14,888 nucleotides of DNA from an uncultured Erysipelotrichaceae bacterium (GCA_900314345.1 OMUX01000407.1:1-14888); one strand, 5' to 3'; positions 1 to 8,132 are shown, counted from the stretch's first letter. Numbers and translations are program-made. Notes: generated by a model not told the origin, from the sequence alone.

Positions 1-1190
1 AGTATCCGCTGGTACGCGTTCCTTCCAGCAAGTATGACTTCACAGGTTCCATCGTAAGCATCGGCAGAAACGGCAGCCTGACACTGGAAAATGTCACAAT
101 CGACGGCAACCGCGATCTCGCTGCTGCAAAGTCTTCCCTCATCAATGATGCAGGTACACTGACACTGAACTCCGGTGCTGTGCTTGAAAACGCCAACGAT
201 ACAGGAAACAGTGTGGATGTCGGCGGTGCAGTCTATGTCAGCGGCATCATGAACATCCATGATGGTGCTCTTATTACAAACTGCCAGGCAAACTGGGGCG
301 GTGCAATCTATGTTACCGGAACATTGAACATGGACGGCGGCACGATGTCCGGCAACAAGGCGGTCATTTCTGACGGCTGGGTTGCCAGCGGCGGTGCTGT
401 AGAAGTCAAATGCGGCGGTACATTCAACCTGTCCGGCGGAGCAATTACAGACAATACTTCTGAAGCAGTCGGCGGTGGTATTGCAGTCAATGCCTACACC
501 ATGAACAATACAGACTACGGCACAACCCTGAACATGACCGGCGGTCTGATCCAGAATAATGTTGCCCAGAACAACGGCGGCGGCATCTTCGTTCAGTGCG
601 AAGGCACAGCAAATGTCACTGGCGGAACAATCGACGGCAACACTGCCTATGGAAAGAGCGGTTATGGTGTCTACAATTCCTACTTCACCGGCGGTGGCAT
701 CTATGTCAACGGCGGTTATACAGGCAGCTGGAATGATGGTGTTCTGAATATTTCCAATGTCATCGTCACTGGAAACAGTTCAACATGGTATGGCGGCGGC
801 TATGCAGGATGCCCGACAAGCCAGACGCTTCTTGGACGTGACAACGGTGCTGCAATCTATGGCAATACTGCAGTGAAGGGTGCTGCAGACTTCTATACAA
901 CAAACGGCCACTATGGCTGGCATTACGGTTCACCGCGTGCAACTGTTTCTCCGTTCATGCTGGGCGGCGGAAGCTACAACTGGAAGAATGACCACAACGA
1001 ACTCGTCGATTACACCATGCTTGCCTCCAGCAGACAGAGTCTGCACAACGATCATGTTGAAGGAGATGCAGCAGTGACAGCCGCAAGGGCACTTGCCAGG
1101 GTATTTGTTACAAACAACCACGGCGGTTCCAACGGCGGAGGCATTGGTTCCAACGGTACTGTGAACTTCGGTACGGGAACATCTGCCTAT
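1..1190 (+). other. Beta-helix-like N-terminal region of the surface protein
   Basis: This part is rich in Gly, Asn, Thr and Ser. It repeats short motifs of the form GG[AG][IV][YFEA]V, followed at roughly regular distance by LNMxGG, NVTGG or ITxN turns. Examples are GGAVYV, GGAIYV, GGAVEV, GGGIAV, GGGIFV and GGGIYV. That pattern is typical of right-handed parallel beta-helix (pectate-lyase-like) adhesin domains. It is the probable distal, ligand-facing part, which is inferred from its position ahead of the stalk. No catalytic motif was recognised. The N-terminal boundary is outside the window. Confidence 0.7.
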
Positions 1191-4100
1191 GCAGAGCTCA
1201 AGGTCACAAAGACCATGAGCGGCCGTGAGCTGAATGCCAACGATTCCTTCTCCTTCACGCTGACACCTGTTAATGGTGCACCGATGCCTGCTGAAACAAC
1301 AGCCACAGCAGATTCTGCAAATGGCTTCGTTGCTTCCTGGGGAACGATTGAATACACAGAGAACGGTGTCTATGAATATCAGATCACCGAGAATGCCGGC
1401 GATGAAAAGGGTGTCGCCTATGACACAACGGTTCATACAGTCAAGGTAACTGTCACCAACAACAAGAAGGCTGATGTCTCCTATGACGGCAACGCTTCCG
1501 GATATCCTCTGACCATTAACAACCCTTATGCACCGGCTGATACCGATGCTGAGATCTATGCACAGAAGATCCTGAGCGGCCGTGACTGGAAGGCTGGCGA
1601 TTCCTTCACATTCACACTGACAGCTGAGAATGATGCACCGGTTCCTGCAAGTACAACCGTTACCGTAAACAGCGGTGATGCACAGAGCTTCGGCAGGATC
1701 CATTACACAGCAGAAGGAACATATACCTACAGGGTTGCTGAAACAGAAGGCAGCGCTGCCGGTGTCACCTATGACAAGACGGTTCATACTGTCACAGTCA
1801 CTGTCAGTGATGACCAGGCAGGAAACCTTGTTGCTGCCGTGAAGTACGATGATACAGATGCCAGGGCAGCTGTATTCACCAATACTTACCACGCAGACGG
1901 AACAACACTTTCTCTGAACGGAAGGAAGTACTTTGAAAACGGAGATCTGACAAAGAAGACATTCTCCTTCACTGTCAGGGAAGGCAATGAAACAATTGCC
2001 ACAGGCAAGACTGACAAGGATGGTGTGATCACATTTTCTGAGATCAGCTATACCGAAAAGAGCAGCCACACCTACACGATCACTGAGGATATGCCGGAAG
2101 GCGCATCCAGGGAGAATAACTACACGGTTGATGGCATCCAGTATGATCCTAGCGTTGTTACAGTACACGCTGATGTAAAGGATGATGGAAACGGAAAGCT
2201 GACAGCTTCTCTCAGAGAAGGTGAAGCAGACACAATCGTCTTCCACAACACTCAGCTTGGAAGCCTGGTTCTGAAGAAGAGCTTCGCAGGTGCTGCACTC
2301 TCTGAAGAAGAGAAGAATGCACTGCGTCAGAATGTGACATTCACAGTCACAGGACCTGACAGCTACAAGAAGGTTGTCAGCTATGCAGACTTCAATGCGG
2401 ATGGAACCTACACGATCGATGATCTTGCAGAAGGTACCTACAGTGTTGAAGAAAAGGGCGCAGAGCTGAAGAAGTACGATCTGACAGTTTCCTATGGCGC
2501 TCCTGCAGAGATCAAGGGAACACAGGGTGAGCTGGATGTCACAAACAGCTATGCCCTCGGCAAGCTCACTGTCACAAAGAGCTTCACAAACGGTGATGCC
2601 CTGAGTGAAGAAGAGAAGAATGCAATCATCTTCACAGTCACAGGACCGGATGGATATACAGCAAGTGCTGTGTATGCAGACTTCACAGACGGCAGCTGCA
2701 CATTCAATGATCTGCCGGTCGGTGAGTACATGGTTGAAGAGACAAAGGCTGGCAAGGACGGCTATGAGCTGACCACAGCATATACAGTCAACGGTACTGA
2801 GACAAAGAAGGTATCCGTTGATTCCAATGGTGCTTCCATTGCGGTAAGCAACTCCTACCGCAGGAAGGAAGGCAGCCTTGTCATCACCAAGACATTCAGT
2901 GGTGATGAAATCAGCGATGAAGCTAAGAAGAACATCAGCTTCACTGTCACAGGACCTGACTTCAGTGAAACAGTCAGCTATGCAGACTTTACAGACGGCA
3001 GCTATACCTTCGAGCATCTTGTTCCGGGTGAGTACACTGTCACTGAAAACAATGCCGATGTTGACGGATACAAGGCTGAGACAAAGTACTCCGTTGAAGG
3101 CGGAAAGACCGAGGTCAAGGACCAGAAGACTTCCACAGTCAAGGTAACAAACAAGTACCACTATGAAGAGGGATCCCTGAAGATCACGAAGAAGTTTGCC
3201 GGAGATCTGAATGCATTCAGCCTGAGTGCAGAAGAGAAGAAGGCAATCACCTTCACAGTCACGGGACCGAAGGGCTACAGCAATACCTTCAGCTATGATG
3301 ACTTCTTCCTTGGCTCCTACACACTGAAGAACCTCGTTCCTGGCACATACACGATCAGTGAGAACGGTGCTGAAGTTGATGGCTATGAACTGACAGTGAC
3401 AGGCGATACAGCTGCTGTTGTTGAAGACGGAAAGACTGCAAAGGCAGAGCTCACCAATGACTACCGTCAGAAGAAGGGCAGCCTTGAAATCACAAAGACA
3501 TTCACAGGCGATGCAGTGAATGACGATGTGAAGAACAGTGTTGCATTCACTGTCACAGGACCTGACTACAGCAAGACGATCCGTTATGCAGACTTCACAG
3601 ACGGCAGGTACACGATCAATGATCTGCCGGTTGGAACCTACACAGTTGTTGAGAAGAATGCCGAAGCTGATGGCTATGAAGTGAAGACAACATACTCCGT
3701 TGAAGACGGAAAGACAGTTGTCGAAGACCGGAAGACATCTGCTGTTGCAGTGGAAAACAGCTACAACAAGCTGGAAGGAAGCCTGAAGATCACCAAGACA
3801 TTCACCGGTGATGCAGTCAGCGATGAAGTGAAGAATGGCATTACCTTCACTGTCACAGGATCTGACTTCAATGAAACTGTGAAGTATACAGACTTCACTG
3901 ATGGCAGCTATACCTTCGAGCATCTGGCACCGGGTGAGTACACGGTTGTTGAGAAGAATGCAGAAGCAGAGAACTATGCCCTGACAACCACATACAGTGT
4001 TGAAGACGGCAGGACAGAGGTAACTGACGGCCAGACTGCTGAAGTGGCTGTGACAAACAGTTACGAACATGAAAAGGGCAGCCTGGAAGTTACCAAGACC

Positions 4101-4679
4101 GTTACTGGTGCTGGTGACAAGAACCGTGCATGGAACTTCACCGTAACGCTGAGCGATCCCACGATCAACGGTACATACGGTGACATGATATTCAAGAACG
4201 GCGCTGCAGCATTCACACTGAAGAACGGTGAGAAGGCTGTGGCTGAGAATCTTCCTGCCGCAGTCACCTACACAGTTACTGAGAAGGAAGCCAATACAGA
4301 AGGCTACACAACTTCTGCTGTGAATGCAGAAGGTACAATCGTCAAGGATGAAACAGCTTCTGTTTCCTTCACAAACGATCTGCAGCCAAAGCCGACACCG
4401 ACACCGGAGACACCGCACAATCCGACACCGACACCGGAGGCACCGCATAACCCGACACCGACGCCTGCGATTACTCCGGCTCCGACACCGACACCGTATA
4501 CACCGAATACCGGCAAGAAGGTAAAGCCGAAGTTCCCGTTCACACCGAACACCGGAAAGAAGAGACTGCCGTTTACACCGTATACCGCAGATACCTTCAA
4601 TCTGACGCACTGGATGGGTACATTCATGGCTAGCCTTGCAGTTGCTGTGTATGCATTCCTGAAGCAGAGGAAGCATTAA
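1..4679 (+). CDS. Large cell-wall-anchored surface adhesin with isopeptide stalk repeats (5' end outside window)
   Basis: The frame is open from base 3 to TAA at 4677-4679, so the true start and any signal peptide lie upstream. The GTG at 180 is only an internal codon. About 1,558 residues are visible. In order they are: a Gly/Asn-rich beta-helix-like part with recurring GGAIYV/GGGIYV motifs (to about 1190); three Spy0128/FctA-like pilin isopeptide domains (1191-2258); six repeats of about 100 residues (2259-4076); a related C-terminal domain (4077-4385); a PTPTP linker; TPNTG/TPNTG/TPYTA motifs; a hydrophobic segment (about 4611-4661); and a basic QRKH tail. Each stalk domain keeps a Lys in its first strand, a Glu in the YTVxE strand and an Asn in the last strand (TNSY), the known triad for intramolecular Lys-Asn bonds. 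The inferred role is a long, stiff, protease-resistant surface adhesin. The ligand is unknown. It has its own terminator and no sortase gene is nearby. Confidence 0.9.
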   Translation, partial: YPLVRVPSSKYDFTGSIVSIGRNGSLTLENVTIDGNRDLAAAKSSLINDAGTLTLNSGAVLENANDTGNSVDVGGAVYVSGIMNIHDGALITNCQANWGGAIYVTGTLNMDGGTMSGNKAVISDGWVASGGAVEVKCGGTFNLSGGAITDNTSEAVGGGIAVNAYTMNNTDYGTTLNMTGGLIQNNVAQNNGGGIFVQCEGTANVTGGTIDGNTAYGKSGYGVYNSYFTGGGIYVNGGYTGSWNDGVLNISNVIVTGNSSTWYGGGYAGCPTSQTLLGRDNGAAIYGNTAVKGAADFYTTNGHYGWHYGSPRATVSPFMLGGGSYNWKNDHNELVDYTMLASSRQSLHNDHVEGDAAVTAARALARVFVTNNHGGSNGGGIGSNGTVNFGTGTSAYAELKVTKTMSGRELNANDSFSFTLTPVNGAPMPAETTATADSANGFVASWGTIEYTENGVYEYQITENAGDEKGVAYDTTVHTVKVTVTNNKKADVSYDGNASGYPLTINNPYAPADTDAEIYAQKILSGRDWKAGDSFTFTLTAENDAPVPASTTVTVNSGDAQSFGRIHYTAEGTYTYRVAETEGSAAGVTYDKTVHTVTVTVSDDQAGNLVAAVKYDDTDARAAVFTNTYHADGTTLSLNGRKYFENGDLTKKTFSFTVREGNETIATGKTDKDGVITFSEISYTEKSSHTYTITEDMPEGASRENNYTVDGIQYDPSVVTVHADVKDDGNGKLTASLREGEADTIVFHNTQLGSLVLKKSFAGAALSEEEKNALRQNVTFTVTGPDSYKKVVSYADFNADGTYTIDDLAEGTYSVEEKGAELKKYDLTVSYGAPAEIKGTQGELDVTNSYALGKLTVTKSFTNGDALSEEEKNAIIFTVTGPDGYTASAVYADFTDGSCTFNDLPVGEYMVEETKAGKDGYELTTAYTVNGTETKKVSVDSNGASIAVSNSYRRKEGSLVITKTFSGDEISDEAKKNISFTVTGPDFSETVSYADFTDGSYTFEHLVPGEYTVTENNADVDGYKAETKYSVEGGKTEVKDQKTSTVKVTNKYHYEEGSLKITKKFAGDLNAFSLSAEEKKAITFTVTGPKGYSNTFSYDDFFLGSYTLKNLVPGTYTISENGAEVDGYELTVTGDTAAVVEDGKTAKAELTNDYRQKKGSLEITKTFTGDAVNDDVKNSVAFTVTGPDYSKTIRYADFTDGRYTINDLPVGTYTVVEKNAEADGYEVKTTYSVEDGKTVVEDRKTSAVAVENSYNKLEGSLKITKTFTGDAVSDEVKNGITFTVTGSDFNETVKYTDFTDGSYTFEHLAPGEYTVVEKNAEAENYALTTTYSVEDGRTEVTDGQTAEVAVTNSYEHEKGSLEVTKTVTGAGDKNRAWNFTVTLSDPTINGTYGDMIFKNGAAAFTLKNGEKAVAENLPAAVTYTVTEKEANTEGYTTSAVNAEGTIVKDETASVSFTNDLQPKPTPTPETPHNPTPTPEAPHNPTPTPAITPAPTPTPYTPNTGKKVKPKFPFTPNTGKKRLPFTPYTADTFNLTHWMGTFMASLAVAVYAFLKQRKH
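1191..2258 (+). repeat. Three tandem Spy0128/FctA-like isopeptide domains
   Basis: There are three units of about 119, 118 and 119 residues, starting near 1191, 1548 and 1902. Units 1 and 2 share the opening K-[TI]-[ML]-SGR and the late motif VxYDxTVHTVxVTV, a hallmark of the streptococcal pilin isopeptide-linkage family (Spy0128/FctA). Unit 3 is more divergent: it opens with LNGRKYF and carries YDPSVVTVHADV instead. Lys, Glu and Asn positions suited to an internal isopeptide bond are present in all three: Lys in the first strand, Glu after YxYxI/V, and Asn in INNPY, FTNTY and FHNTQ. Confidence 0.8.
2259..4076 (+). repeat. Six tandem ~300-bp stalk repeats
   Basis: Units begin at 2259, 2559, 2871, 3171, 3477 and 3777. 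Their lengths are 300, 312, 300, 306, 300 and 300 bases (100-104 residues). The shared pattern is GSLxITKxFxGD, then an acidic EEKN or DEVKN helix-like stretch, FTVTGPD, YxDFxDGSYTF, PGxYTVxE, DGYxLTT and VTNSY. The Lys of ITK, the Glu of YTVxE and the Asn of VTNSY are kept in every unit. Units 3, 5 and 6 are the most alike, including at DNA level around GSYTFEHL, which suggests relatively recent duplication or gene conversion. Copy number is likely to vary between strains. Confidence 0.9.
4077..4385 (+). other. C-terminal stalk domain, distinct from the six repeats
   Basis: About 103 residues begin with GSLEVTKTVTGAG and end with VSFTNDLQ. The middle (WNFTVTLSD, NGAAAFTLKNGEKAVAENLP, YTVTEKEA) differs from the preceding repeats. 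It resembles the small domain often found just before the wall-sorting region of Firmicutes surface proteins (DUF7601-like; the name is from memory and less certain). The Lys-Glu-Asn arrangement is again present. Confidence 0.6.
4392..4511 (+). repeat. Four 30-bp units encoding a PTPTP decapeptide wall-spanning linker
   Basis: Four successive 30-base units encode PTPTPETPHN, PTPTPEAPHN, PTPTPAITPA and PTPTPYTPNT. The first two are nearly identical in DNA. Pro/Thr-rich repeats immediately before a sorting signal usually span the peptidoglycan. The last unit runs directly into the first sortase-like pentapeptide, TPNTG. Confidence 0.85.
4500..4676 (+). other. Cell-wall sorting region with three sortase-like motifs, membrane segment and basic tail
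   Basis: TPNTG is encoded at 4500-4514 and again at 4542-4556, each followed by KK. A third, TPYTA followed by D, is at 4575-4589. All three are LPXTG-like with Thr in place of Leu. Only the third lies at the usual distance from the hydrophobic stretch starting at WMGTFMASLAVAVYAF, which ends in KQRKH. I infer TPYTA is the processed site, and that the other two are ancestral or decoy copies. Confidence 0.7.
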
Positions 4680-4686
4680 TCGAATG

Positions 4687-4727
4687 AAGAAGACGAGAGA
4701 TCACTGCTGACCTCCCGTCTTCTTTTC
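4687..4727 (+). terminator. Rho-independent terminator of the surface-protein gene
   Basis: AAGAAGACG (4687-4695) pairs with CGTCTTCTT (4716-4724). A mismatch then leads into an inner GAG/CTC extension, and the T-rich TCTTTTC run overlaps the 3' arm. It lies 8 bases after the stop codon. Confidence 0.8.
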
Positions 4728-4737
4728 ATTATGGTCA

Positions 4738-4766
4738 AATGAAAGGGACTGCCTTGCGACAGTCCC
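4738..4766 (-). terminator. Rho-independent terminator of proS
   Basis: GGGACTG (4745-4751) pairs with CAGTCCC (4760-4766) around an 8-base loop. On the minus strand the hairpin is followed by TTTCATTT. It lies about 15 bases beyond the proS stop codon. With the facing terminator at 4687-4727 it insulates two convergent genes. Confidence 0.75.
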
Positions 4767-4781
4767 AGATGTGATGATGGC

Positions 4782-6494
4782 TTAGTGCTCAACCTTGACG
4801 ATGCTTTCGTTGTAGAGCTGTTCCACTCTTGTGGCTGCTTCTTCAATGGAGATGTCTTCTGCTTCCTGGCCTCTGACCTTGAATTCAACCTTGCCTTCCT
4901 TGACACCTCTTCCCACAGTAATGCGGAAGGGGATGCCGATGAGGTCCATATCCTTGAACTTGACGCCAGGTCTTGCGTCACGGTCATCCAGGATCGGTTC
5001 CAGACCCTTGGCAGTCAGTTCATCATAGAGCCTGTTGGCTACTGCAACCTGCTCTTCATCCTTCATGGAGATGATGACGATGGAGCAGGGGTAAGGTGCG
5101 ATGTCTGCCGGCCAGTTGATGCCGTTTTCATCAGCCTTCTGTTCGACAAGGGCAGCCATGGCTCTTGCCGGGCCGATGCCGTAGGATCCCATCCAGACAT
5201 CCTGGAGCTTGTTGTTCTGATCCAGGTACTGCAGGCCCATGGCCTTGGAATACTTTGTGCCAAGCTTGAAGGTATTGCCTACCTCAATGCCATGTGCGAA
5301 GTGGATCTTTCCGCCGCAGACAGGGCAGGTATCGCCTTCCATGATGTTTCTCAGATCGCCGACTCTGTCGATCCTGAAATCCTTCTGGTTGACACCGGTG
5401 TAATGGTATCCCGTCTTGTTTGCACCGACGATGAAGTTCTGCATGTAGGTGACTTCCTCATCGGCAATCAGTTCACACTGGATGCCGATCGGACCGGCAA
5501 AGCCAACCTCAGCATTCGTGACCTTCGTGACGGTTTCCGGATCTGCGAGCTCAACCTCCGTTGCTCCGTAGAACTTGCGCAGCTTTGTCTCATTGATATC
5601 ACGGTCGCCTCTGACCATGACAGCCACAACCTTGTCATCGACCTTGTAGATCAGTGTCTTGACGAAGTGCTTGGCATCCTTGTGCAGGAAGTCCGTGACT
5701 TCCTCAATTGTTCTGCTGTGGGGTGTTTCCACCAGTGTCAGTTCTTCCGGTGCTTCCTCATGGTCCGGCTTTTCCGGTACACATGCGGCAACCTCAATGT
5801 TGCTGGAAAGACCGCAGTCATCACACAGCACCAGGATATCTTCACCAAGCGGTGTCACTGCCTGGAACTCTTCGGAAAGAAGTCCTCCCATGATGCCGGT
5901 GTCGGCACGGACAATGCGGAAGTCCAGGTGGAGTCTTGTCATGATGTTCTTGTATGCATTGAACTGCTTCTGATAGGATTCATCGAGCCCCTTTTCATCG
6001 GCATCGAATGTATAGGCATCCTTCATGATGAACTCCTTGGTGCGGACAAGACCGTATCTCGGTCTTGGTTCATCACGGAACTTCGTCTGCATCTGGTAGA
6101 TGGAGAAGGGCATATCCTTGTAGGACTTGATCTTCATCTTGGCTGCCTGGGCAAATAATTCCTCATGGGTCGGGCCAAGGACATACTGCATGCCCTTGCG
6201 GTCCTTGAGGGAGAACATACTCGGGCCAAAGCCTGCACGTCTGCCGGAGGCAACATACACATCCTCAGGAATCAAAGCCGGCATCAGGAGCTCCTGGCAG
6301 CCGGTGCGGTCCATCTCATCCCTGATGATGGCTTCAATCTTTCCCATGACCTTCCAGCCCAGCGGCATGATCATGTATACACCGGAGGAACTCTTCTTGA
6401 TATACCCTGCCTTGACAAGCAGGTTCGAGCTTCTGGAATCCTCGTCCTTGGCATCCTCGCGGAGCGTATAGAAGAAACTGCTGTTCAATCTCAT
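4782..6494 (-). CDS. proS: Prolyl-tRNA synthetase, bacterial type with editing insert
   Basis: This cytosolic class II enzyme charges tRNA-Pro with proline. The product is 570 residues, the usual length for the bacterial (ProS type 1) form. Motif 1 lies around residues 43-73. GPTHEE is at 107-112, motif 2 FRDE at 139-142, and motif 3 GSYGIG at 436-441 with its conserved Arg at 444. The insertion (editing) domain lies between about 225 and 395. It contains FVKTLIY, whose Lys279 matches the position of the editing-domain lysine known in the E. coli enzyme, plus [10 protein letters not shown] and two Cys pairs (CDDC, CPVC). The anticodon-binding domain follows from about 468. The start is supported by AAGGA seven bases upstream. 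The mRNA leader is only about 30 bases, so there is no room for a T-box. The gene is monocistronic, divergent from guaB. Confidence 0.97.
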   Translation of the reverse strand: MRLNSSFFYTLREDAKDEDSRSSNLLVKAGYIKKSSSGVYMIMPLGWKVMGKIEAIIRDEMDRTGCQELLMPALIPEDVYVASGRRAGFGPSMFSLKDRKGMQYVLGPTHEELFAQAAKMKIKSYKDMPFSIYQMQTKFRDEPRPRYGLVRTKEFIMKDAYTFDADEKGLDESYQKQFNAYKNIMTRLHLDFRIVRADTGIMGGLLSEEFQAVTPLGEDILVLCDDCGLSSNIEVAACVPEKPDHEEAPEELTLVETPHSRTIEEVTDFLHKDAKHFVKTLIYKVDDKVVAVMVRGDRDINETKLRKFYGATEVELADPETVTKVTNAEVGFAGPIGIQCELIADEEVTYMQNFIVGANKTGYHYTGVNQKDFRIDRVGDLRNIMEGDTCPVCGGKIHFAHGIEVGNTFKLGTKYSKAMGLQYLDQNNKLQDVWMGSYGIGPARAMAALVEQKADENGINWPADIAPYPCSIVIISMKDEEQVAVANRLYDELTAKGLEPILDDRDARPGVKFKDMDLIGIPFRITVGRGVKEGKVEFKVRGQEAEDISIEEAATRVEQLYNESIVKVEH

Positions 6495-6530
6495 AAGTAT
6501 CCTTTTTTCCTTCTTTTTTCAACGCTTGCC

Positions 6531-6536
6531 ATTATA
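6531..6536 (-). promoter_or_regulatory. proS promoter, extended -10
   Basis: On the minus strand TATAAT is preceded by TGG, which makes an extended -10 (TGnTATAAT). No good -35 is found at 16-18 bases; the hexamer there is AAGGAA. The expected transcription start is near 6524, giving a leader of about 30 bases before the ATG at 6494. Confidence 0.7.
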
Positions 6537-6547
6537 CCATGATCGTC

Positions 6548-6576
6548 TTTACTTTCCTTATAAATGCCGCTATTAT
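6548..6576 (+). promoter_or_regulatory. guaB promoter
   Basis: TTTACT (6548-6553) and TATTAT (6571-6576) are separated by exactly 17 bases, a fair sigma-A type match. The start of transcription is expected near 6583, leaving a leader of about 27 bases with no space for a riboswitch. The -35 region coincides with that of the divergent proS promoter. Confidence 0.65.
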
Positions 6577-6596
6577 ATTGGCAATCTCAAAGAAAG

Positions 6597-6603
6597 AAGG
6601 AGG
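6597..6603 (+). promoter_or_regulatory. Ribosome binding site that fixes the guaB start
   Basis: AAGGAGG lies 6 bases before ATG 6610. The frame is open further upstream, to an ATG at 6526. That codon has no ribosome site and lies upstream of the promoter, so 6610 is the start. Confidence 0.9.
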
Positions 6604-6609
6604 CATTGC

Positions 6610-8121
6610 ATGGCACATTTCTGTCAAGAACCATCACATACGTTCAGCGAGTATCTTCTGATTCCGGGACTTACGGGAGAACAGAACACCCCGCAGAACG
6701 TATCATTGAAAACACCGTTGGTAAAGTTCCGCAAGGGTGAGGAAGAGCCTTCGATGTCCCTCAATATCCCGATGGTTTCCGCTGTCATGCAGTCAGTATC
6801 CGGCGACAGGCTCGCCATTGCATTGGCCAAGGAAGGCGGTATTTCCTTCATTTTCGGCTCTCAGTCCATCGAATCCCAGGCGGCTATGGTCGCAAGGGTC
6901 AAGAATTATAAGGCAGGCTTCGTACCGAGTGATTCCAATGTCAAGCCGGATACCACCATCGCTGAGATGATGGATATCCTGAATGAAACAGGCCACAGCA
7001 CCATGCCTGTAACAGACGATGGCACAGCAACCGGAAAGCTGCTTGGCATGATCACATCCAGAGACTACCGTCTTGGCCATGTGGACATGAACCAGACCGT
7101 ATCAGAGTTCATGACACCCAGGGAGAAGCTCATTGTGGCAGGGGTTGATACATCCCTGTCTGAATGCAATGACATCATCTGGGAGCACAAGCTCAACCAG
7201 CTGCCGATCGTGGACAAGGATGACCATCTGGTCTACCTGGTCTTCCGCAAGGACTATGATTCCCACAAGGAACATCCGCTGGAACTCCTCGATGATGAAA
7301 AGCGCTTTGTTGTAGGTGCAGGCATCAATACCAGAGACTATGAGCAGCGTGTACCGGCATTGGTTGAAGCAGGCGTTGACATCCTTGTCATTGACTCCTC
7401 TGATGGCTTCACGGTATGGCAGAAGAAGACGATTGACTGGGTGCGTGCACACTATGGAGACAAGGTGAAGATCGGTGCCGGCAATGTCGTGGACGCAGCC
7501 GGATTCAACTACCTGGCAGAGGCTGGTGCAGACTTCATCAAGATCGGCATCGGCGGCGGCAGTATCTGCATCACCCGTGAGACAAAGGGTATCGGAAGAG
7601 GCCAGGCAACTGCAGTCATTGAAGTTGCCAAGGCAAGAGATGAATACTTCAAGAAGACCGGTGTATACATTCCGATCTGCTCGGACGGCGGCATTGTGTA
7701 TGACTATCACATCGTTCTGGCACTGGCCATGGGCGCAGACTTCGTGATGCTTGGAAGATACTTCTCCAGATTTGAAGAAGCACCGGGCGCCAAGATGATG
7801 GTCAACGGATCCTATGTCAAGGAATACTGGGGCGAAGGTTCCAACCGTGCAAGGAACTGGGGCAGATATGACCTTGGCCAGGGCAAGAAGCTGACGTTTG
7901 AAGAAGGTGTCGACTCCTATGTCCCGTATGCAGGATTCCTCAAGGACAATGTGGCAATGACCACAGCAAAGATCCGCTCCACCATGTGCAACTGCGGTGC
8001 CCTGACCATTGAGGAACTGCAGGAGAAGGCAACGCTGACACTGGTATCCGCAACCTCCATTGTGGAAGGCGGCGCACACGATGTCATCGTCAAGCACAAG
8101 GATACGGAATACAACAAGTAA
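6610..8121 (+). CDS. guaB: IMP dehydrogenase, Tritrichomonas foetus-like subtype
   Basis: It oxidises IMP to XMP with NAD+, the committed step of guanine nucleotide synthesis, in the cytosol. The product is 503 residues. A (beta/alpha)8 barrel is interrupted by a CBS pair at about 105-220. The catalytic Cys is residue 320 in [10 protein letters not shown], and the mobile flap RNWGRYD carries Arg419 and Tyr420. The usual bacterial DTAHGHS is replaced by [10 protein letters not shown] (Asp262, Trp270), and Arg242 is in INTRDY. The K+/catalytic loop [10 protein letters not shown] differs from the common GPGSICTTR. These variants, and the ending [12 protein letters not shown], match my recollection of the T. 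foetus enzyme, which is also 503 residues with Cys319, Arg418/Tyr419, Asp261, Arg241 and Trp269. All the key residues therefore sit at the same positions plus one. The gene is monocistronic with its own promoter and terminator. Confidence 0.96.
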   Translation: MAHFCQEPSHTFSEYLLIPGLTGEQNTPQNVSLKTPLVKFRKGEEEPSMSLNIPMVSAVMQSVSGDRLAIALAKEGGISFIFGSQSIESQAAMVARVKNYKAGFVPSDSNVKPDTTIAEMMDILNETGHSTMPVTDDGTATGKLLGMITSRDYRLGHVDMNQTVSEFMTPREKLIVAGVDTSLSECNDIIWEHKLNQLPIVDKDDHLVYLVFRKDYDSHKEHPLELLDDEKRFVVGAGINTRDYEQRVPALVEAGVDILVIDSSDGFTVWQKKTIDWVRAHYGDKVKIGAGNVVDAAGFNYLAEAGADFIKIGIGGGSICITRETKGIGRGQATAVIEVAKARDEYFKKTGVYIPICSDGGIVYDYHIVLALAMGADFVMLGRYFSRFEEAPGAKMMVNGSYVKEYWGEGSNRARNWGRYDLGQGKKLTFEEGVDSYVPYAGFLKDNVAMTTAKIRSTMCNCGALTIEELQEKATLTLVSATSIVEGGAHDVIVKHKDTEYNK

Positions 8122-8132
8122 GCTGCTGAATG

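Noticed and set aside
180-182. GTG at 180 as the start of the surface protein
   Set aside because: The same frame continues open to the window edge with the same beta-helix-like motifs (LTLENVTIDGN), and no ribosome site precedes the GTG.
4382-4514. CCGACACCG repeats as a CRISPR-like or other DNA repeat array
   Set aside because: They are in-frame 30-base coding repeats of the PTPTP linker with no spacers.
930-4676. Very long antisense open frame (1,248 codons) opposite the surface-protein gene
   Set aside because: It is in codon register with the real gene, so it is open only because the sense strand uses no TTA, CTA or TCA codons there. The translation is Cys-rich, low-complexity and family-less. 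Smaller in-register antisense frames appear opposite proS and dxs for the same reason.
4785-6158. 457-codon plus-strand frame opposite proS
   Set aside because: An in-register shadow of proS with no ribosome site and no recognisable family. The minus strand carries all ProRS motifs.
6495-6524. T-box or riboswitch in the proS or guaB leader
   Set aside because: Predicted leaders are only about 27-30 bases long and contain no T-box or purine-aptamer structure.
6526-6609. Upstream ATG 6526 as guaB start
   Set aside because: It precedes the predicted promoter and has no ribosome site. ATG 6610 has AAGGAGG at ideal spacing and gives a normal IMPDH N-terminus.
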